Source: Sinimarinibacterium flocculans
GTDB taxonomy: Bacteria; Pseudomonadota; Gammaproteobacteria; Nevskiales; Nevskiaceae
Reading direction: 5' to 3'
DNA: 64,000 nucleotides
NCBI RefSeq assembly: GCF_003201205.1
Contig: NZ_QICN01000001.1
Coordinates: forward strand, 186,001-250,000
The notes below the pieces were generated by a model, which saw only the letters and a list, made by a program, of their open reading frames with translations, ran no database searches and had not been told where the DNA came from. Shown one piece after another: positions 1 through 8,874 of this stretch. Made by a program: the position numbers and the translations under genes. Each line of letters starts with the position of its first letter. Within the stretch, counting starts at the first letter, position 1.

Positions 1-2048
1 CCGGCGGTTTCCGCCTCGCGGAAGAAGCGCTCCTTCACGCCGGCGAGTTCGTCTGGCTCGAACTCCTGCGACAGCGCCATCGTCTTGATGGCAACCTGGC
101 GGCCGATCTTAGGGTCACGGCCGACGTAGACGATGCCCATTGCCCCCTTGCCGAGTTCCTTTTCGACCTGGTAGCGCCCGAGCATCGGCTTCTCGAGCTC
201 TGCGGTCGCGTCGAGCACGAGCGTGCCGCCGGGGTGGGCCGATGCGGCGCTGCCGCCGAGGATCACGGTTTCCGACAGCTTCTTCGCCCGGCTCAGCTTC
301 TGCTGCACGTCGCGGAACTCGCGATTGTGCTCGCCGATGTACTGATACACCGACTCGGCCTTATTGAACTGCCGCTTGCGCTCGAAGTCGAGCGCCAGGT
401 TGTAGAGCAGATCCAGTGCCTTGTCGTCGACCGGTCGGACGCGACGGAACTTCTCGAAGGCCATGTCGAGTTGCCCCTGACCCTGGAAGGCGAGGCCGAG
501 CATGCGGTTGGATTCGGCGCCCTCGACTTCGCTGCTGCGCTTGAGCCGTTCGGTGACGTTGAACTTCTTCACGGTCATGAACGCATGCCCCGCGATGAGG
601 AACACGGCGGCCGTCGTCAGCTTGAACCACATCGCCTCCATCGCCATCAGGCCGATCTGTCCGCCGACCAGCATCAGCACGACGAGCGCGCTCAGCACGG
701 CCGCGATCGTCGCCGGCAGGCGCGGCAGCAGCAGCGCGACGTACAGCGCCAGGGAAAGGAACACGCCGAGCTCGGCCCACGGCGCCCAGACGGGTCGGGT
801 GAAGAAATCGCCCTGCAGCAGGCTCGACACGGCATGCGCGAGCGTGACCACGGGAGCCGTTGCCGCCGATACGGGCGTCGCGAAGGTGTCGCCGGTGCCG
901 GCTGCCGTCGTGCCGATGAGGACGATGCGGTCGCGATAACGGTCGACCGGCAGTCGCCCGCTGAGCACGTCGTAGGCGGAGTCGACGGGAAACGCCGGCC
1001 GGCCGTCGACGTCACGGTAGAAGTGGGTGTACATGCGCAATGCCGGGCTCGTGCCGATGGCCTGCGGCCCCAGGTCCACGCCCTCTCCCAGCCGCACGGC
1101 GATGTCGTTGCCTTCCAGGTTCAGCGCGGTGGCGGCGATCATCAGTGACAGCGACGGATACAGCTCGTCGTAATGCTGCAGCACCAGCGGTTCGAAGCGC
1201 ACCGCACCGTCCACGTCGGGCGTCACGTTGAGGTGCCCGATCGCGGCAGCCGCGGCGCCGATACCGGGAACCGGCACCTGGGCTTCGGTGGTCGGTAGCG
1301 GCGTCGCGCCGGCGGCACGTGCGCCCACGCGATCCTCGATGTTCGCGAGTGCATGGCGGCGAACGTAATCGGGCAGCGGCGCTTCCGGCCGGCCCTGCGG
1401 GCGGCCAATGGTGAACACCATCGGCAGGACCGCGCGCGCGTGAGCCTGCAGCGCGCTCGCCAGCGCGGCGTCGCCGGCCCCGGCGCTCGCAGCGGCCAGG
1501 TCGAGGCGGGTGCGCAGATCGCCGATGAGGCGTCCGTAGTCACGTGCCAACGCCGAGTCGGCGTAGGCGGCGGCGATGCCGCCGACGGCCGGGTCGCTGC
1601 TGGCGGCGTCCGCCAGCATCAGGCCGAAGGTCTCGATCTCGCCGGGGATCTGCCGGGTCAGCGCGGACTCGTCCAGCGTGGTGCGCAGCTCGGCGAGCGC
1701 ATCGGCTCCGGCCCCCTGTTCCGGTTCCAGGTACAGCGCCGTGCTGCCGATGACGCGTGCGCCGCCGGCGTGCAGCTTCTCGATCAGCTCGCCCTGGCGC
1801 TGGCGCGGCCACGGCCAGCGACCGAGGTTGCGGATCGACTCGTCGTCGATGGCCACCACGGCGATCCGCTCCGACGGCGCCCGTTCGCGCGCACGCACGC
1901 CCAGATCGTAGGTGTAGCGTTCCAGCGATTCGAAGCCGCTGTCGAAGACCGCGAACGCCAGCACCGCGAAGAATGCGGAGAACAGCACGGCGGCGAACCA
2001 GTCGCGTCCCCAGACCTTTGCGCTCACTACGGCGTTCCCCCAAGGCAT
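1..2048 (-). CDS. CHASE2-domain transmembrane Ser/Thr protein kinase (partial, 3' end off window)
   Basis: Reading the minus strand from an ATG at 2048 gives an uninterrupted frame to the window edge, 682 codons without a stop. In order it shows a short cytoplasmic N-terminus, one membrane segment (about residues 17-38), an extracytoplasmic CHASE2 sensor domain (about 45-405, with IAVVAIDDESI near its start and RIVLIGTTAAGTGDTFATP near its end) and a cluster of hydrophobic segments (about 420-490). A TPR-like helical linker follows, then the N-lobe of a Hanks-type kinase with the P-loop LGKGAMGIVYVG and an ATP-binding lysine in VAIK (about K655). Catalytic-loop and activation-segment residues lie outside the window, so activity cannot be judged. 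CHASE2 domains sense unknown extracellular signals; the family phosphorylates cytoplasmic proteins. It is divergent from radA with a 63-bp gap. A GTG at 2027 is an alternative start. Confidence 0.85.
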   Translation of the reverse strand, partial: MPWGNAVVSAKVWGRDWFAAVLFSAFFAVLAFAVFDSGFESLERYTYDLGVRARERAPSERIAVVAIDDESIRNLGRWPWPRQRQGELIEKLHAGGARVIGSTALYLEPEQGAGADALAELRTTLDESALTRQIPGEIETFGLMLADAASSDPAVGGIAAAYADSALARDYGRLIGDLRTRLDLAAASAGAGDAALASALQAHARAVLPMVFTIGRPQGRPEAPLPDYVRRHALANIEDRVGARAAGATPLPTTEAQVPVPGIGAAAAAIGHLNVTPDVDGAVRFEPLVLQHYDELYPSLSLMIAATALNLEGNDIAVRLGEGVDLGPQAIGTSPALRMYTHFYRDVDGRPAFPVDSAYDVLSGRLPVDRYRDRIVLIGTTAAGTGDTFATPVSAATAPVVTLAHAVSSLLQGDFFTRPVWAPWAELGVFLSLALYVALLLPRLPATIAAVLSALVVLMLVGGQIGLMAMEAMWFKLTTAAVFLIAGHAFMTVKKFNVTERLKRSSEVEGAESNRMLGLAFQGQGQLDMAFEKFRRVRPVDDKALDLLYNLALDFERKRQFNKAESVYQYIGEHNREFRDVQQKLSRAKKLSETVILGGSAASAHPGGTLVLDATAELEKPMLGRYQVEKELGKGAMGIVYVGRDPKIGRQVAIKTMALSQEFEPDELAGVKERFFREAETA

Positions 2049-2111
2049 TGCGCTAACCTGATGGTACCTGTTTTGGGTGATGCCCCGACATGGAGCCTGC
2101 AGCGAGCGCCG

Positions 2112-3467
2112 ATGGCAAAAAGCAAGATCGAATACGTCTGCCAGAGTTGCGGTGCGGCGAGCCCCAAGTGGTCGGGGCAGTGTGGCGACTGCGGCGCCTG
2201 GAACAGTCTGGTCGAGACCCAGGCGGCGCCGCGCGGCGCGCGCGCCGGCGGCATCAGCGGCACGGCGTCCGGACGCGTGCAGCGGTTGCGCGAGGTCAGC
2301 GCCGAGCAGACACCGCGCCTGGCGACCGGGCTGCCCGAAGTCGATCGGGTGTTCGGCGGCGGCGTCGTCCCCGGTGGCGTCTGCCTGCTGGGCGGCGATC
2401 CGGGCATCGGCAAGTCCACGCTGCTGCTGCAGGTCCTCTCGGCACTGCAGGACCGCAGCTCGACCCTCTACGTGACCGGCGAGGAGTCGCTCGCGCAGGT
2501 GCACCTGCGCGCGCAAAGGCTGGGGCTGCGCAATCTCGATGTGCCGGTGCTGGCCGAGACCTCGGTCGAGCAGATTCTGGCCCAGCTCGCGCAGCTCAAG
2601 CCGGCGTTCGTCGTCGTCGACTCGGTGCAGACGCTCTACACCGAGGCCCTGGAGCCGGCGCCCGGCTCGGTCTCGCAACTCCGCGAATCCGCGGCCCAGC
2701 TCGTGCGTCATGCCAAGGCGCACCAGACGGCGATCGTGCTCGTCGGGCATGTCACCAAGGATGGCGCCATTGCCGGTCCGCGCGTTCTCGAGCACATGGT
2801 GGACACCGTGCTGTACTTCGAGCACGACCCGGGTTCGCGCTACCGCATCGTGCGCGCGATCAAGAACCGCTTCGGCGCCGTGAACGAACTGGGCGTGTTC
2901 GCGATGACCGACGCCGGGCTCAAGGAAGTCAGCAATCCATCCGCGCTGTTCCTGTCGCGGCACGGTGATCCGGTGCCGGGCAGCGTCATCACGGTCGCGC
3001 GCCAGGGGAGCCGGCCGCTGCTGGTGGAAGTCCAGGCGCTGGTCGACCGCTCGCTCGCCGGTTCGCCGCGGCGCGTGACGCTCGGGCTCGAGAACAACCG
3101 GCTGAACATGCTGCTGGCCGTACTGCATCGACACGGCGGCATCGCGCTCTCGGATCAGGACGTCTACGCCAACGTCGTCGGTGGCATGCGCATCCACGAG
3201 ACCGCCGCCGATTTGCCGCTGCTGATGGCGGCCTTGTCGAGTTTTCGCTCGCGTCCCTGGCCTGGCGATACGGTGGTCTTCGGTGAAGTGGGCCTCGCCG
3301 GGGAAGTGCGCCCCGTCGCCGGCGGTGAGGAGCGCCTGGCCGAGGCTGCCAAGCAAGGGTTCCGGCGGGCGATCGTTCCCGAGGGCAACCGCCCGCGGCG
3401 TGGGGCAAAGCTCGACCTGGAGATCGAAGCGGTCGGCAGGCTGTCGCAGGCACTCGAGCGCCTGTAG
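2112..3467 (+). CDS. radA: DNA repair protein RadA
   Basis: RadA is a RecA-like ATPase that promotes branch migration of recombination intermediates in the cytoplasm. The 451-residue product matches the usual family length. It begins with the C4 zinc finger (C10, C13, C24, C27 in YVCQSCGAASPKWSGQCGDC). The ATPase core follows, with Walker A GGDPGIGKST, the RadA signature KNRFG (in IKNRFGAVNELGVF) and a Lon-like C-terminal domain ending near residue 450. The frame is open far upstream, but the ATG at 2112 puts the zinc finger directly at the N-terminus as in other RadA proteins; longer starts only add low-complexity antisense-type sequence. The upstream Shine-Dalgarno is weak. It converges with the CNNM transporter gene, leaving 10 bp between stop codons. 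Confidence 0.95.
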   Translation: MAKSKIEYVCQSCGAASPKWSGQCGDCGAWNSLVETQAAPRGARAGGISGTASGRVQRLREVSAEQTPRLATGLPEVDRVFGGGVVPGGVCLLGGDPGIGKSTLLLQVLSALQDRSSTLYVTGEESLAQVHLRAQRLGLRNLDVPVLAETSVEQILAQLAQLKPAFVVVDSVQTLYTEALEPAPGSVSQLRESAAQLVRHAKAHQTAIVLVGHVTKDGAIAGPRVLEHMVDTVLYFEHDPGSRYRIVRAIKNRFGAVNELGVFAMTDAGLKEVSNPSALFLSRHGDPVPGSVITVARQGSRPLLVEVQALVDRSLAGSPRRVTLGLENNRLNMLLAVLHRHGGIALSDQDVYANVVGGMRIHETAADLPLLMAALSSFRSRPWPGDTVVFGEVGLAGEVRPVAGGEERLAEAAKQGFRRAIVPEGNRPRRGAKLDLEIEAVGRLSQALERL

Positions 3468-3477
3468 AGATGTAACG

Positions 3478-4764
3478 CTATGCGGCCTTGCGCGTTGCCG
3501 TCGGTGTTGGCGGCGGCCAGATGCGCGTGGACTTCACCGCGTTCGCACGCATCTCCGTGATCTCGAAGCCGTAGCCGGCGATCTCGGCCTTGACGCCTTC
3601 CTGCGGGAGGTGTTCGAGCTGTTCGAGCAGCAGTCCGTTGATGGTCTTGGGGCCGCTGGTGGGCAGCTTCCAGCCGAGGTTCTTGTTGAGGCTGCGGATC
3701 GTCACCGAGCCGGTGACGCGGTAGCTGCCATCGGCGTCGGCGTAGACGTTCTTGATGCGGGTCGCCGGGTCGGAGGTGAACTCGCCGATCACCTCCTCGA
3801 GGATGTCCTCGATGGTGACGAGGCCCTGGATGTCACCGTACTCGTCGACGACGAAACCGATGCGTCGCTTCTGGTTCTGGAAGTTGAGCAACTGCTGGTT
3901 GAGTGGCGTGCCTTCGGGAATGAAGTAGGGCTCGCGGGCGAGGGCCAGCAGGCTCTTCACGTCGAGCGCGTCCTCGGCCGCCAGGCGCACGACGCGACGC
4001 AGGTGCACCACGCCCTTGAGGTTGTCGATCGAACCGTCGAACAGCGGGATGCGCGTGTGCTGGCTGTTGGTGATGGCGTCGCGGATCGCCGACCAGGGTT
4101 CGGAGATGTCGATGCCGACGATCTCGTTGCGCGGCACCATGATGTCCTCGACGGTCGCGTTCTCGAGATCGAGGATCGACAGCAGCATCTTCTGGTGGCG
4201 ATGCGGGATCATCGCGCCGGCCTCGGCGACGACCGTGCGCAGTTCCTCGGTGGACAGGCTGTGCTGGGCTGCCTCCTCGGGGGATACGCCGATGAGGCGC
4301 AGCAGCCCGTTACCGATCAGGGTGACGAGCCACACCAGCGGCCACAGCAGTCGCATCAGCGGCCACAGCACATAGGCCGCCGGGATCGCAAAACGTTCGG
4401 GGTGCAGGGCGGCGAGGGTCTTGGGCGTGACCTCACCGAAGATCAGCAGCAGCAGCGTCAGTGCGCCGGTGGCGATCGCGATGCCGCTCTCGCCGGGAAA
4501 CAGGCGCAGGCCGATCACCGTGGCCAGTGCCGCGGCCAGCGTGTTGAAGAAGTTGTTGCCGAGCAGAATCGTGCCGATCAGCCGATCCGGCCGCTGCAGC
4601 ATGCCCTGCGCCAGGCGTGCGCCGCGGTCACCCTTCTGCGCACGGGTCTTCAGGCGGTAACGATTCATCGTCATCAGCCCGGTCTCCGAACCGGAGAAGA
4701 AGGCTGAGCAGGCCAGCAGGGCAAAGAGCAATCCGAATAGAACGGATAAAGGAATATCGTCCAA
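3478..4764 (-). CDS. CNNM/CorC-HlyC family membrane transporter (YfjD-like)
   Basis: A 428-residue inner-membrane protein of the DUF21/CNNM family, linked to magnesium/cobalt ion transport. The N-terminal CNNM domain (about residues 5-185) carries the hallmark segment FFSGSETGLMTMNRYR and several hydrophobic helices. It is followed by a CBS-domain pair (about 205-325, including IEDILEEVIGEF) and a C-terminal CorC_HlyC domain (about 340-415). This is the architecture of E. coli YfjD (CorE), whose gene also lies beside ypjD and ffh, so both position and sequence support the call. The transported ion cannot be read from sequence. It is transcribed away from radA's end and lies downstream of ypjD on the same strand with an 87-bp gap. 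Confidence 0.88.
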   Translation of the reverse strand: MDDIPLSVLFGLLFALLACSAFFSGSETGLMTMNRYRLKTRAQKGDRGARLAQGMLQRPDRLIGTILLGNNFFNTLAAALATVIGLRLFPGESGIAIATGALTLLLLIFGEVTPKTLAALHPERFAIPAAYVLWPLMRLLWPLVWLVTLIGNGLLRLIGVSPEEAAQHSLSTEELRTVVAEAGAMIPHRHQKMLLSILDLENATVEDIMVPRNEIVGIDISEPWSAIRDAITNSQHTRIPLFDGSIDNLKGVVHLRRVVRLAAEDALDVKSLLALAREPYFIPEGTPLNQQLLNFQNQKRRIGFVVDEYGDIQGLVTIEDILEEVIGEFTSDPATRIKNVYADADGSYRVTGSVTIRSLNKNLGWKLPTSGPKTINGLLLEQLEHLPQEGVKAEIAGYGFEITEMRANAVKSTRIWPPPTPTATRKAA

Positions 4765-4851
4765 GTGCGCGGCACGCGGTGACCGTATCGACCTCGCTAG
4801 TTAGCGAACGCAGCGCCCGCCTGTCAACCGGTCATGGATGAAGATTGTCCG

Positions 4852-5634
4852 CTAACTCCAGTGCGTGCCGAGAATTTGTTCGAGAATCAGCTTGCTGCCG
4901 AAGTACGCGAGAACCAGCATCGCGTAGCCGGTGAGGGTCCAGCGGATGGCCGTGCGGCCGCGCCAGCCATGGCGCTGCCGCCCCCACAGCAACACGGCGA
5001 AGATCAGCCAGGCGGTAACCGACAGCACGGTCTTGTGGGCAAGGTGCTGCGCCAGCCAGTCGCGGATGAACCACATGCCGGACAGCAGCGTCAGCGACAG
5101 CAGCAGAAAGCCGATGGCGATGAGCTGGAACAGCAGCCGTTCCATCGTCTGCAGCGGCGGCAGCGTCCGCGTCATGCGCGTCATGCGGTGGTCGTGCAGC
5201 AGCCGCTCCTGCAGGGCGAGTACTCCGGCATGGACCGCCGCGAGCGTCAGCAGGCCGGCGGACAGCAGAGACAGGACGATGTGGGTGCGAGCCTTCCAGT
5301 CGCCCACGGTCACGTCGCTGATCGGGGTCGGCAGCAGCGTCGCGAGCAGCATGGCCACGGCGGCAAACGGGTAGACCACGGTTCCGAGTGCGCGCAGGGG
5401 TTCGCGGAAGCACAGGGCCCACAGCAGCAGGGCCGACTGCCACGCGAACAGCGACAGGGCCTCGTTGATCCCGATCGTGATCGCGCCGCCGAGGAACACG
5501 TGCCCGCTCAGCGCCCAGGCATGCAGCGCCAGCGCAGGCAGTGGCAGCCAGCGCCCAGCCGCAGGAGAGGCCTGGCGGTAGTGCAGCCAGCCGGCCGTCA
5601 GATAGGCGGCCAGTGCGATGAGAACGAGGATCAT
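4852..5634 (-). CDS. ypjD: Inner-membrane protein YpjD (cytochrome c assembly/HemX-like)
   Basis: A 260-residue polytopic membrane protein of the cytochrome c assembly (CcsA/HemX-like) family. The start is the ATG at 5634 (MILVLIALAAYLTAGWLHYR). The frame stays open upstream, but that extension is only the antisense of the neighbouring hydrolase gene. About eight hydrophobic segments are visible, with the conserved region SDVTVGDWKARTHIVLSLLS and a C-terminal GYAMLVLAYFGSKLILE. Length and content match E. coli YpjD (about 263 residues), whose gene is also next to ffh. Its biochemical role is not established; it lacks the clear haem-handling WWD motif of true CcmC/CcmF. It is divergent from the MBL-fold gene. 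Confidence 0.87.
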   Translation of the reverse strand: MILVLIALAAYLTAGWLHYRQASPAAGRWLPLPALALHAWALSGHVFLGGAITIGINEALSLFAWQSALLLWALCFREPLRALGTVVYPFAAVAMLLATLLPTPISDVTVGDWKARTHIVLSLLSAGLLTLAAVHAGVLALQERLLHDHRMTRMTRTLPPLQTMERLLFQLIAIGFLLLSLTLLSGMWFIRDWLAQHLAHKTVLSVTAWLIFAVLLWGRQRHGWRGRTAIRWTLTGYAMLVLAYFGSKLILEQILGTHWS

Positions 5635-5736
5635 GTCCGTGCAGCTTAGCACCGGCCAAGACGCGCTCGGGCGCGGGCTGCGGTCGGACCGGAACGCTGT
5701 GCTAGCATCGCCGGCGTCTCCCGGACGATCGAAGGC

Positions 5737-6507
5737 ATGCGGATCAAGGTCCTCGGCTGTAGCGGTGGCGTCGGTCCCGGGCTGCGGACGACGAGCCTGC
5801 TGGTCGACGACGAGTTCCTGATCGACGCAGGCACCGGGGTAGGCGACCTGACGCTGACGCAGCAGCGCCGCATCCGCGGCGTATTCCTCACGCACTGCCA
5901 TCTGGACCACGTCTGCGGCCTGGCGTTCATGGCCGACAACCTGTTCGACCTGATCGACCGGCCGATCGACGTGCATGCGACGGCGCAGACGCTGGGGCTG
6001 ATCCGCGAGCACATCTTCAACTGGAAGATCTGGCCGGATTTCTCGGTCCTGCCCAACGAGAACCACCCGCTGCTGCGCTGGTGCGAGATCGGCGTCGGAG
6101 AAACCCTGGCCCTCGACGACGCGCGCGACCTGACCGTGTTCCCGGTGCTGCATACCGTGCCGGCCGTGGGTTGTGCGATCGCGGGGCGCCGCGGGACTTT
6201 CGCGTTCACCGGTGACACCTATGCCGACGACCACATGTGGAATGCGCTCAACGCGCTTCCGCGGCTCGACAAGCTGATGATCGAGATCGCGTTTCCGGAC
6301 GAGCAGGCAGCGCTCGGGCACACGTCCAAGCATTTCACGCCGAGCCTGCTGGGCAGTGAGCTGAAGAAGCTGCGCCACCGGCCCAGGCTCTACCTGACGC
6401 ATCACAAGCCCGGCTGCGAGGGCATGATCGAACGTCAGTGCCGTACGGCATTGCGCGGCTGGGACTACACCCACCTCAAGCGCGGCGACGTCATCGCCTT
6501 CGACTGA
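5737..6507 (+). CDS. Metallo-beta-lactamase-fold hydrolase, possibly a class II cyclic-nucleotide phosphodiesterase
   Basis: A 256-residue soluble protein. The metal-binding motif THCHLDHVCGL (H53, H55, D57, H58) follows a typical N-terminal strand (LLVDDEFLIDAGTG), and later ligands are suggested by LHTVPAVG, FTGDT and LTHHKPG. The H-x-H-L-D-H form resembles the signature of class II cAMP phosphodiesterases (PDE1/CpdP type), so hydrolysis of a cyclic nucleotide is possible. The wider MBL superfamily also includes RNases and glyoxalases, so the substrate is open. No signal peptide is visible. It sits alone between divergent ypjD and co-directional ffh, with 62 bp before ffh that contain a separate -10-like TACAAT (6531-6536). 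Confidence 0.8.
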   Translation: MRIKVLGCSGGVGPGLRTTSLLVDDEFLIDAGTGVGDLTLTQQRRIRGVFLTHCHLDHVCGLAFMADNLFDLIDRPIDVHATAQTLGLIREHIFNWKIWPDFSVLPNENHPLLRWCEIGVGETLALDDARDLTVFPVLHTVPAVGCAIAGRRGTFAFTGDTYADDHMWNALNALPRLDKLMIEIAFPDEQAALGHTSKHFTPSLLGSELKKLRHRPRLYLTHHKPGCEGMIERQCRTALRGWDYTHLKRGDVIAFD

Positions 6508-6569
6508 GCACCGGAACCGTTCGCTGACCCTACAATAGCGGCTGTTCAGACGGTACATCTCCCCGAGCC

Positions 6570-7934
6570 ATGTTCGAAAACCTGACTTCGCGCCTGTCGC
6601 GCGTGCTCGACAGCATCCGTGGCCAGGGCCGCCTGACCGAAGAGCAGATCAACACCGCCGCGCGCGAGCTGCGCATGGCCCTGCTCGAAGCCGACGTGGC
6701 GCTGCCGGTCGTCAAGGACTTCGTGGAGCAGATCAAGTCGCGGGCGCTGGGCGTGGAGATCACGCAGTCGCTGACGCCGGGCCAGGAATTCCTGCGCGTG
6801 GTGCAGCAGGCCCTGACCGAGACGCTGGGCGGCAAGGCCGAGCCGCTGAACCTGCGGCAACAGCCGCCCGCGATCATCCTGATGGCCGGCCTGCAGGGCT
6901 CCGGCAAGACCACTACCACCGGCAAACTCGCGCGCCTGCTCAAGGAGCACGAGAAGAAGAAAGTGATGGTGGTGTCCTGCGACGTCTATCGCCCCGCGGC
7001 GATCGAGCAGCTGCGCATCGTCGCAGGGCAGGTGGGGGTGGACTGCTTCCCGTCCGCGGTCGGGCAGGACCCGGTCGCGATCGCGAGCGCCGCGCTGGCC
7101 GAGGCGAAGAAGCAGTACAGTGACGTGCTGATCGTCGATACCGCCGGCCGTACGACGGTCGACGAGGAGATGATGCGCGAGATCGCCGCGCTGCACGCCG
7201 CGATCACGCCGGTCGAGACCCTGTTCGTGGTCGACAGCATGACCGGCCAGGACGCGGCCAAGACCGCACGCGCGTTCGCCGACCGGCTGACACTGACCGG
7301 CGTCGTCCTCACCAAGGTCGACGGCGATGCCCGCGGCGGCGCGGCCCTGTCGGTCCGTCAGGTCACCGGCGCGCCGATCAAGTTCCTCGGCATCGGCGAG
7401 AAGTCCGACAAGCTCGAGGTCTTCCACCCGGACCGCATCGCCTCGCGCATTCTCGGACAGGGCGACGTCATGAGCCTGATCGAGGAGACCGTCCGCAAGG
7501 TCGATCAGGACAAGGCGCAGAAGCTCGCCGACAAGCTCAAGAAGACCAAGCGCTTCGACCTGGAAGATTTCCGCGAACAGATGCTACAGATGCAGAACAT
7601 GGGCAGCATGGCGTCGCTGCTCGACAAGCTGCCGGGCGGTGCCCAGCTGCAGGCGCAGCTCAAGAATGTGGACGCCGATAAGCAGGTACGGCGCACCGTT
7701 GCGATCATCAACTCGATGACCCGCCATGAACGGCGCTTCCCGGACGTGATCAAGGCGTCGCGCAAGCGGCGCATCGCGGCCGGCAGCGGCGTCGAGGTGC
7801 AGGAGGTCAACCGCTTGTTGCGGCAGTTCGAGACCACCCGCGACATGATGAAGAAGGTGGCCAGCGGCGGGATGGCCAAGCTGATGCGCGCGATGGGCGG
7901 CCGCATGCCACCCGGCATGCTGCCGCGACGCTGA
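6570..7934 (+). CDS. ffh: Signal recognition particle GTPase Ffh
   Basis: Ffh binds the 4.5S RNA (encoded at 49790-49902 in this window) and signal sequences of nascent membrane proteins and delivers them to FtsY. The 454-residue product has the N domain (1-90), the G domain with G1 GLQGSGKTTTT (about 107-117), VSCDVYRPAA, DTAGRT and TKVDGDARGG, then a methionine-rich M domain (about 300-454) with QMLQMQNMGSM and a C-terminal GGRMPPGML. The length is normal. A possible promoter -10 (TACAAT, 6531-6536) lies 33 bp upstream. Its stop codon overlaps the ATG of the following thioredoxin-like gene, so the two are probably translated together. Confidence 0.97.
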   Translation: MFENLTSRLSRVLDSIRGQGRLTEEQINTAARELRMALLEADVALPVVKDFVEQIKSRALGVEITQSLTPGQEFLRVVQQALTETLGGKAEPLNLRQQPPAIILMAGLQGSGKTTTTGKLARLLKEHEKKKVMVVSCDVYRPAAIEQLRIVAGQVGVDCFPSAVGQDPVAIASAALAEAKKQYSDVLIVDTAGRTTVDEEMMREIAALHAAITPVETLFVVDSMTGQDAAKTARAFADRLTLTGVVLTKVDGDARGGAALSVRQVTGAPIKFLGIGEKSDKLEVFHPDRIASRILGQGDVMSLIEETVRKVDQDKAQKLADKLKKTKRFDLEDFREQMLQMQNMGSMASLLDKLPGGAQLQAQLKNVDADKQVRRTVAIINSMTRHERRFPDVIKASRKRRIAAGSGVEVQEVNRLLRQFETTRDMMKKVASGGMAKLMRAMGGRMPPGMLPRR

Positions 7935-8554
7935 TGCGCCGCCGCCCGGGGGCGTTCGCGGTCCGCCTGTTCGGCGCCTGCGCGCTGCTGGGCGCCGCGT
8001 GGGGGCCTGCGCCCGTGGCGGCCGGCAGTCTGCCGATGAGCATCGCCGCGCCGCGCGCAGAGGCCATCGGTGCCGGCGTCGAGGCGCCGGAGGCGGCCGG
8101 AATTCTCGTCAGCGGGAACCCGCCGGCCAGCGTGAGCCGGCTGCGCGGGCGTGTCCTCGTGGTGGAGTTCTGGGCGTCATGGTGCGGCCCGTGCATCGAG
8201 TCGATGCCGCGTCTCGATGCGCTGCGCAAGGAAATGCACGGCGCCGGCTATGCCGAGCGCTTCGAGGTCCTGGCCGTCGGACTCGACAAGCGGGTCGAGG
8301 ACGCCGAGCGCTTTCTGCGCGTGCGGCCGGTGAGCTATCCGGTGGTCGTCGACACCATCGGCATCGCCTCGCGCAGCTACGGTGTCTGGCGCATGCCGGC
8401 CACGTTTCTCGTCGACGTCGACGGCACGATCAAGCAGATCTACCACGGCTACGGGCCGAGCTTCGGGGCCGATCTGAGAGGGCGGGTGATCGGGCTGTTG
8501 CGGGCGGATGCCCGGCGGCGCGCGCAACTCGCTCAAAGCACTGGAAATCCGTGA
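7934..8554 (+). CDS. TlpA-like secreted thioredoxin-fold protein
   Basis: A 206-residue exported protein. An arginine-rich N-terminus and hydrophobic segment (1-30, ending PVAAG) form a signal peptide or anchor. The thioredoxin/AhpC-TSA domain follows, with FWASWCGPC (redox cysteines C84 and C87), the LAVGLDK strand and a cis-proline region RMPATFLVDVDG. Such proteins reduce or exchange disulfides in the periplasm, often for cytochrome c maturation or oxidative-stress repair. The natural partner is unknown. The ATG at 7934 overlaps the ffh stop (TGATG arrangement), which is unusual for this conserved locus and suggests translational coupling. It ends 66 bp before rpsP, which seems to have its own promoter. 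Confidence 0.85.
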   Translation: MRRRPGAFAVRLFGACALLGAAWGPAPVAAGSLPMSIAAPRAEAIGAGVEAPEAAGILVSGNPPASVSRLRGRVLVVEFWASWCGPCIESMPRLDALRKEMHGAGYAERFEVLAVGLDKRVEDAERFLRVRPVSYPVVVDTIGIASRSYGVWRMPATFLVDVDGTIKQIYHGYGPSFGADLRGRVIGLLRADARRRAQLAQSTGNP

Positions 8555-8569
8555 CGAAATCGCTACAAT
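8542..8569 (+). promoter_or_regulatory. Probable sigma-70 promoter of rpsP-rimM-trmD-rplS
   Basis: A good -10 hexamer TACAAT (8564-8569) lies 51 bp before the rpsP start codon. Only a weak -35 (TGGAAA, 8542-8547) is seen, at 16 bp spacing. It overlaps the 3' end of the thioredoxin-like gene. Confidence 0.4.
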
Positions 8570-8620
8570 ACGCGGCCTTTTCGGCGGCCTTGGGGCCGTC
8601 CAGTCCTGGATAACGCAAAG

Positions 8621-8869
8621 ATGGTAACGATTCGATTGGCCCGTGCCGGCGCGAAGAAGCGCCCGTTCTACCACGTGGTCGCCACGGAGAAGAGCAGCCC
8701 GCGTGACGGCCGCTTCATCGAGCGCCTCGGGCATTACAACCCGAACGCCCGCGGCGCCGAGCAGAAGCTGGTGCTCGACGTGGCCAAGGTCGAGGCTTGG
8801 CAGCAGAAGGGCGCGAAGCTGTCCGAGCGCGTCGCCTACCTGGTCAAGACGGCGCCCAAGGCCGCCTGA
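8621..8869 (+). CDS. rpsP: 30S ribosomal protein S16
   Basis: An 82-residue basic protein starting [20 protein letters not shown], the classic bS16 N-terminus, with the conserved [13 protein letters not shown]. bS16 is a primary assembly protein of the small subunit that binds 16S rRNA. It is the first gene of the highly conserved rpsP-rimM-trmD-rplS operon, all present here in order. Only 5 bp separate its stop from the rimM start, which fits translational coupling. The start codon is preceded by a short GGA purine stretch. Confidence 0.97.
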   Translation: MVTIRLARAGAKKRPFYHVVATEKSSPRDGRFIERLGHYNPNARGAEQKLVLDVAKVEAWQQKGAKLSERVAYLVKTAPKAA

Positions 8870-8874
8870 TTCCG

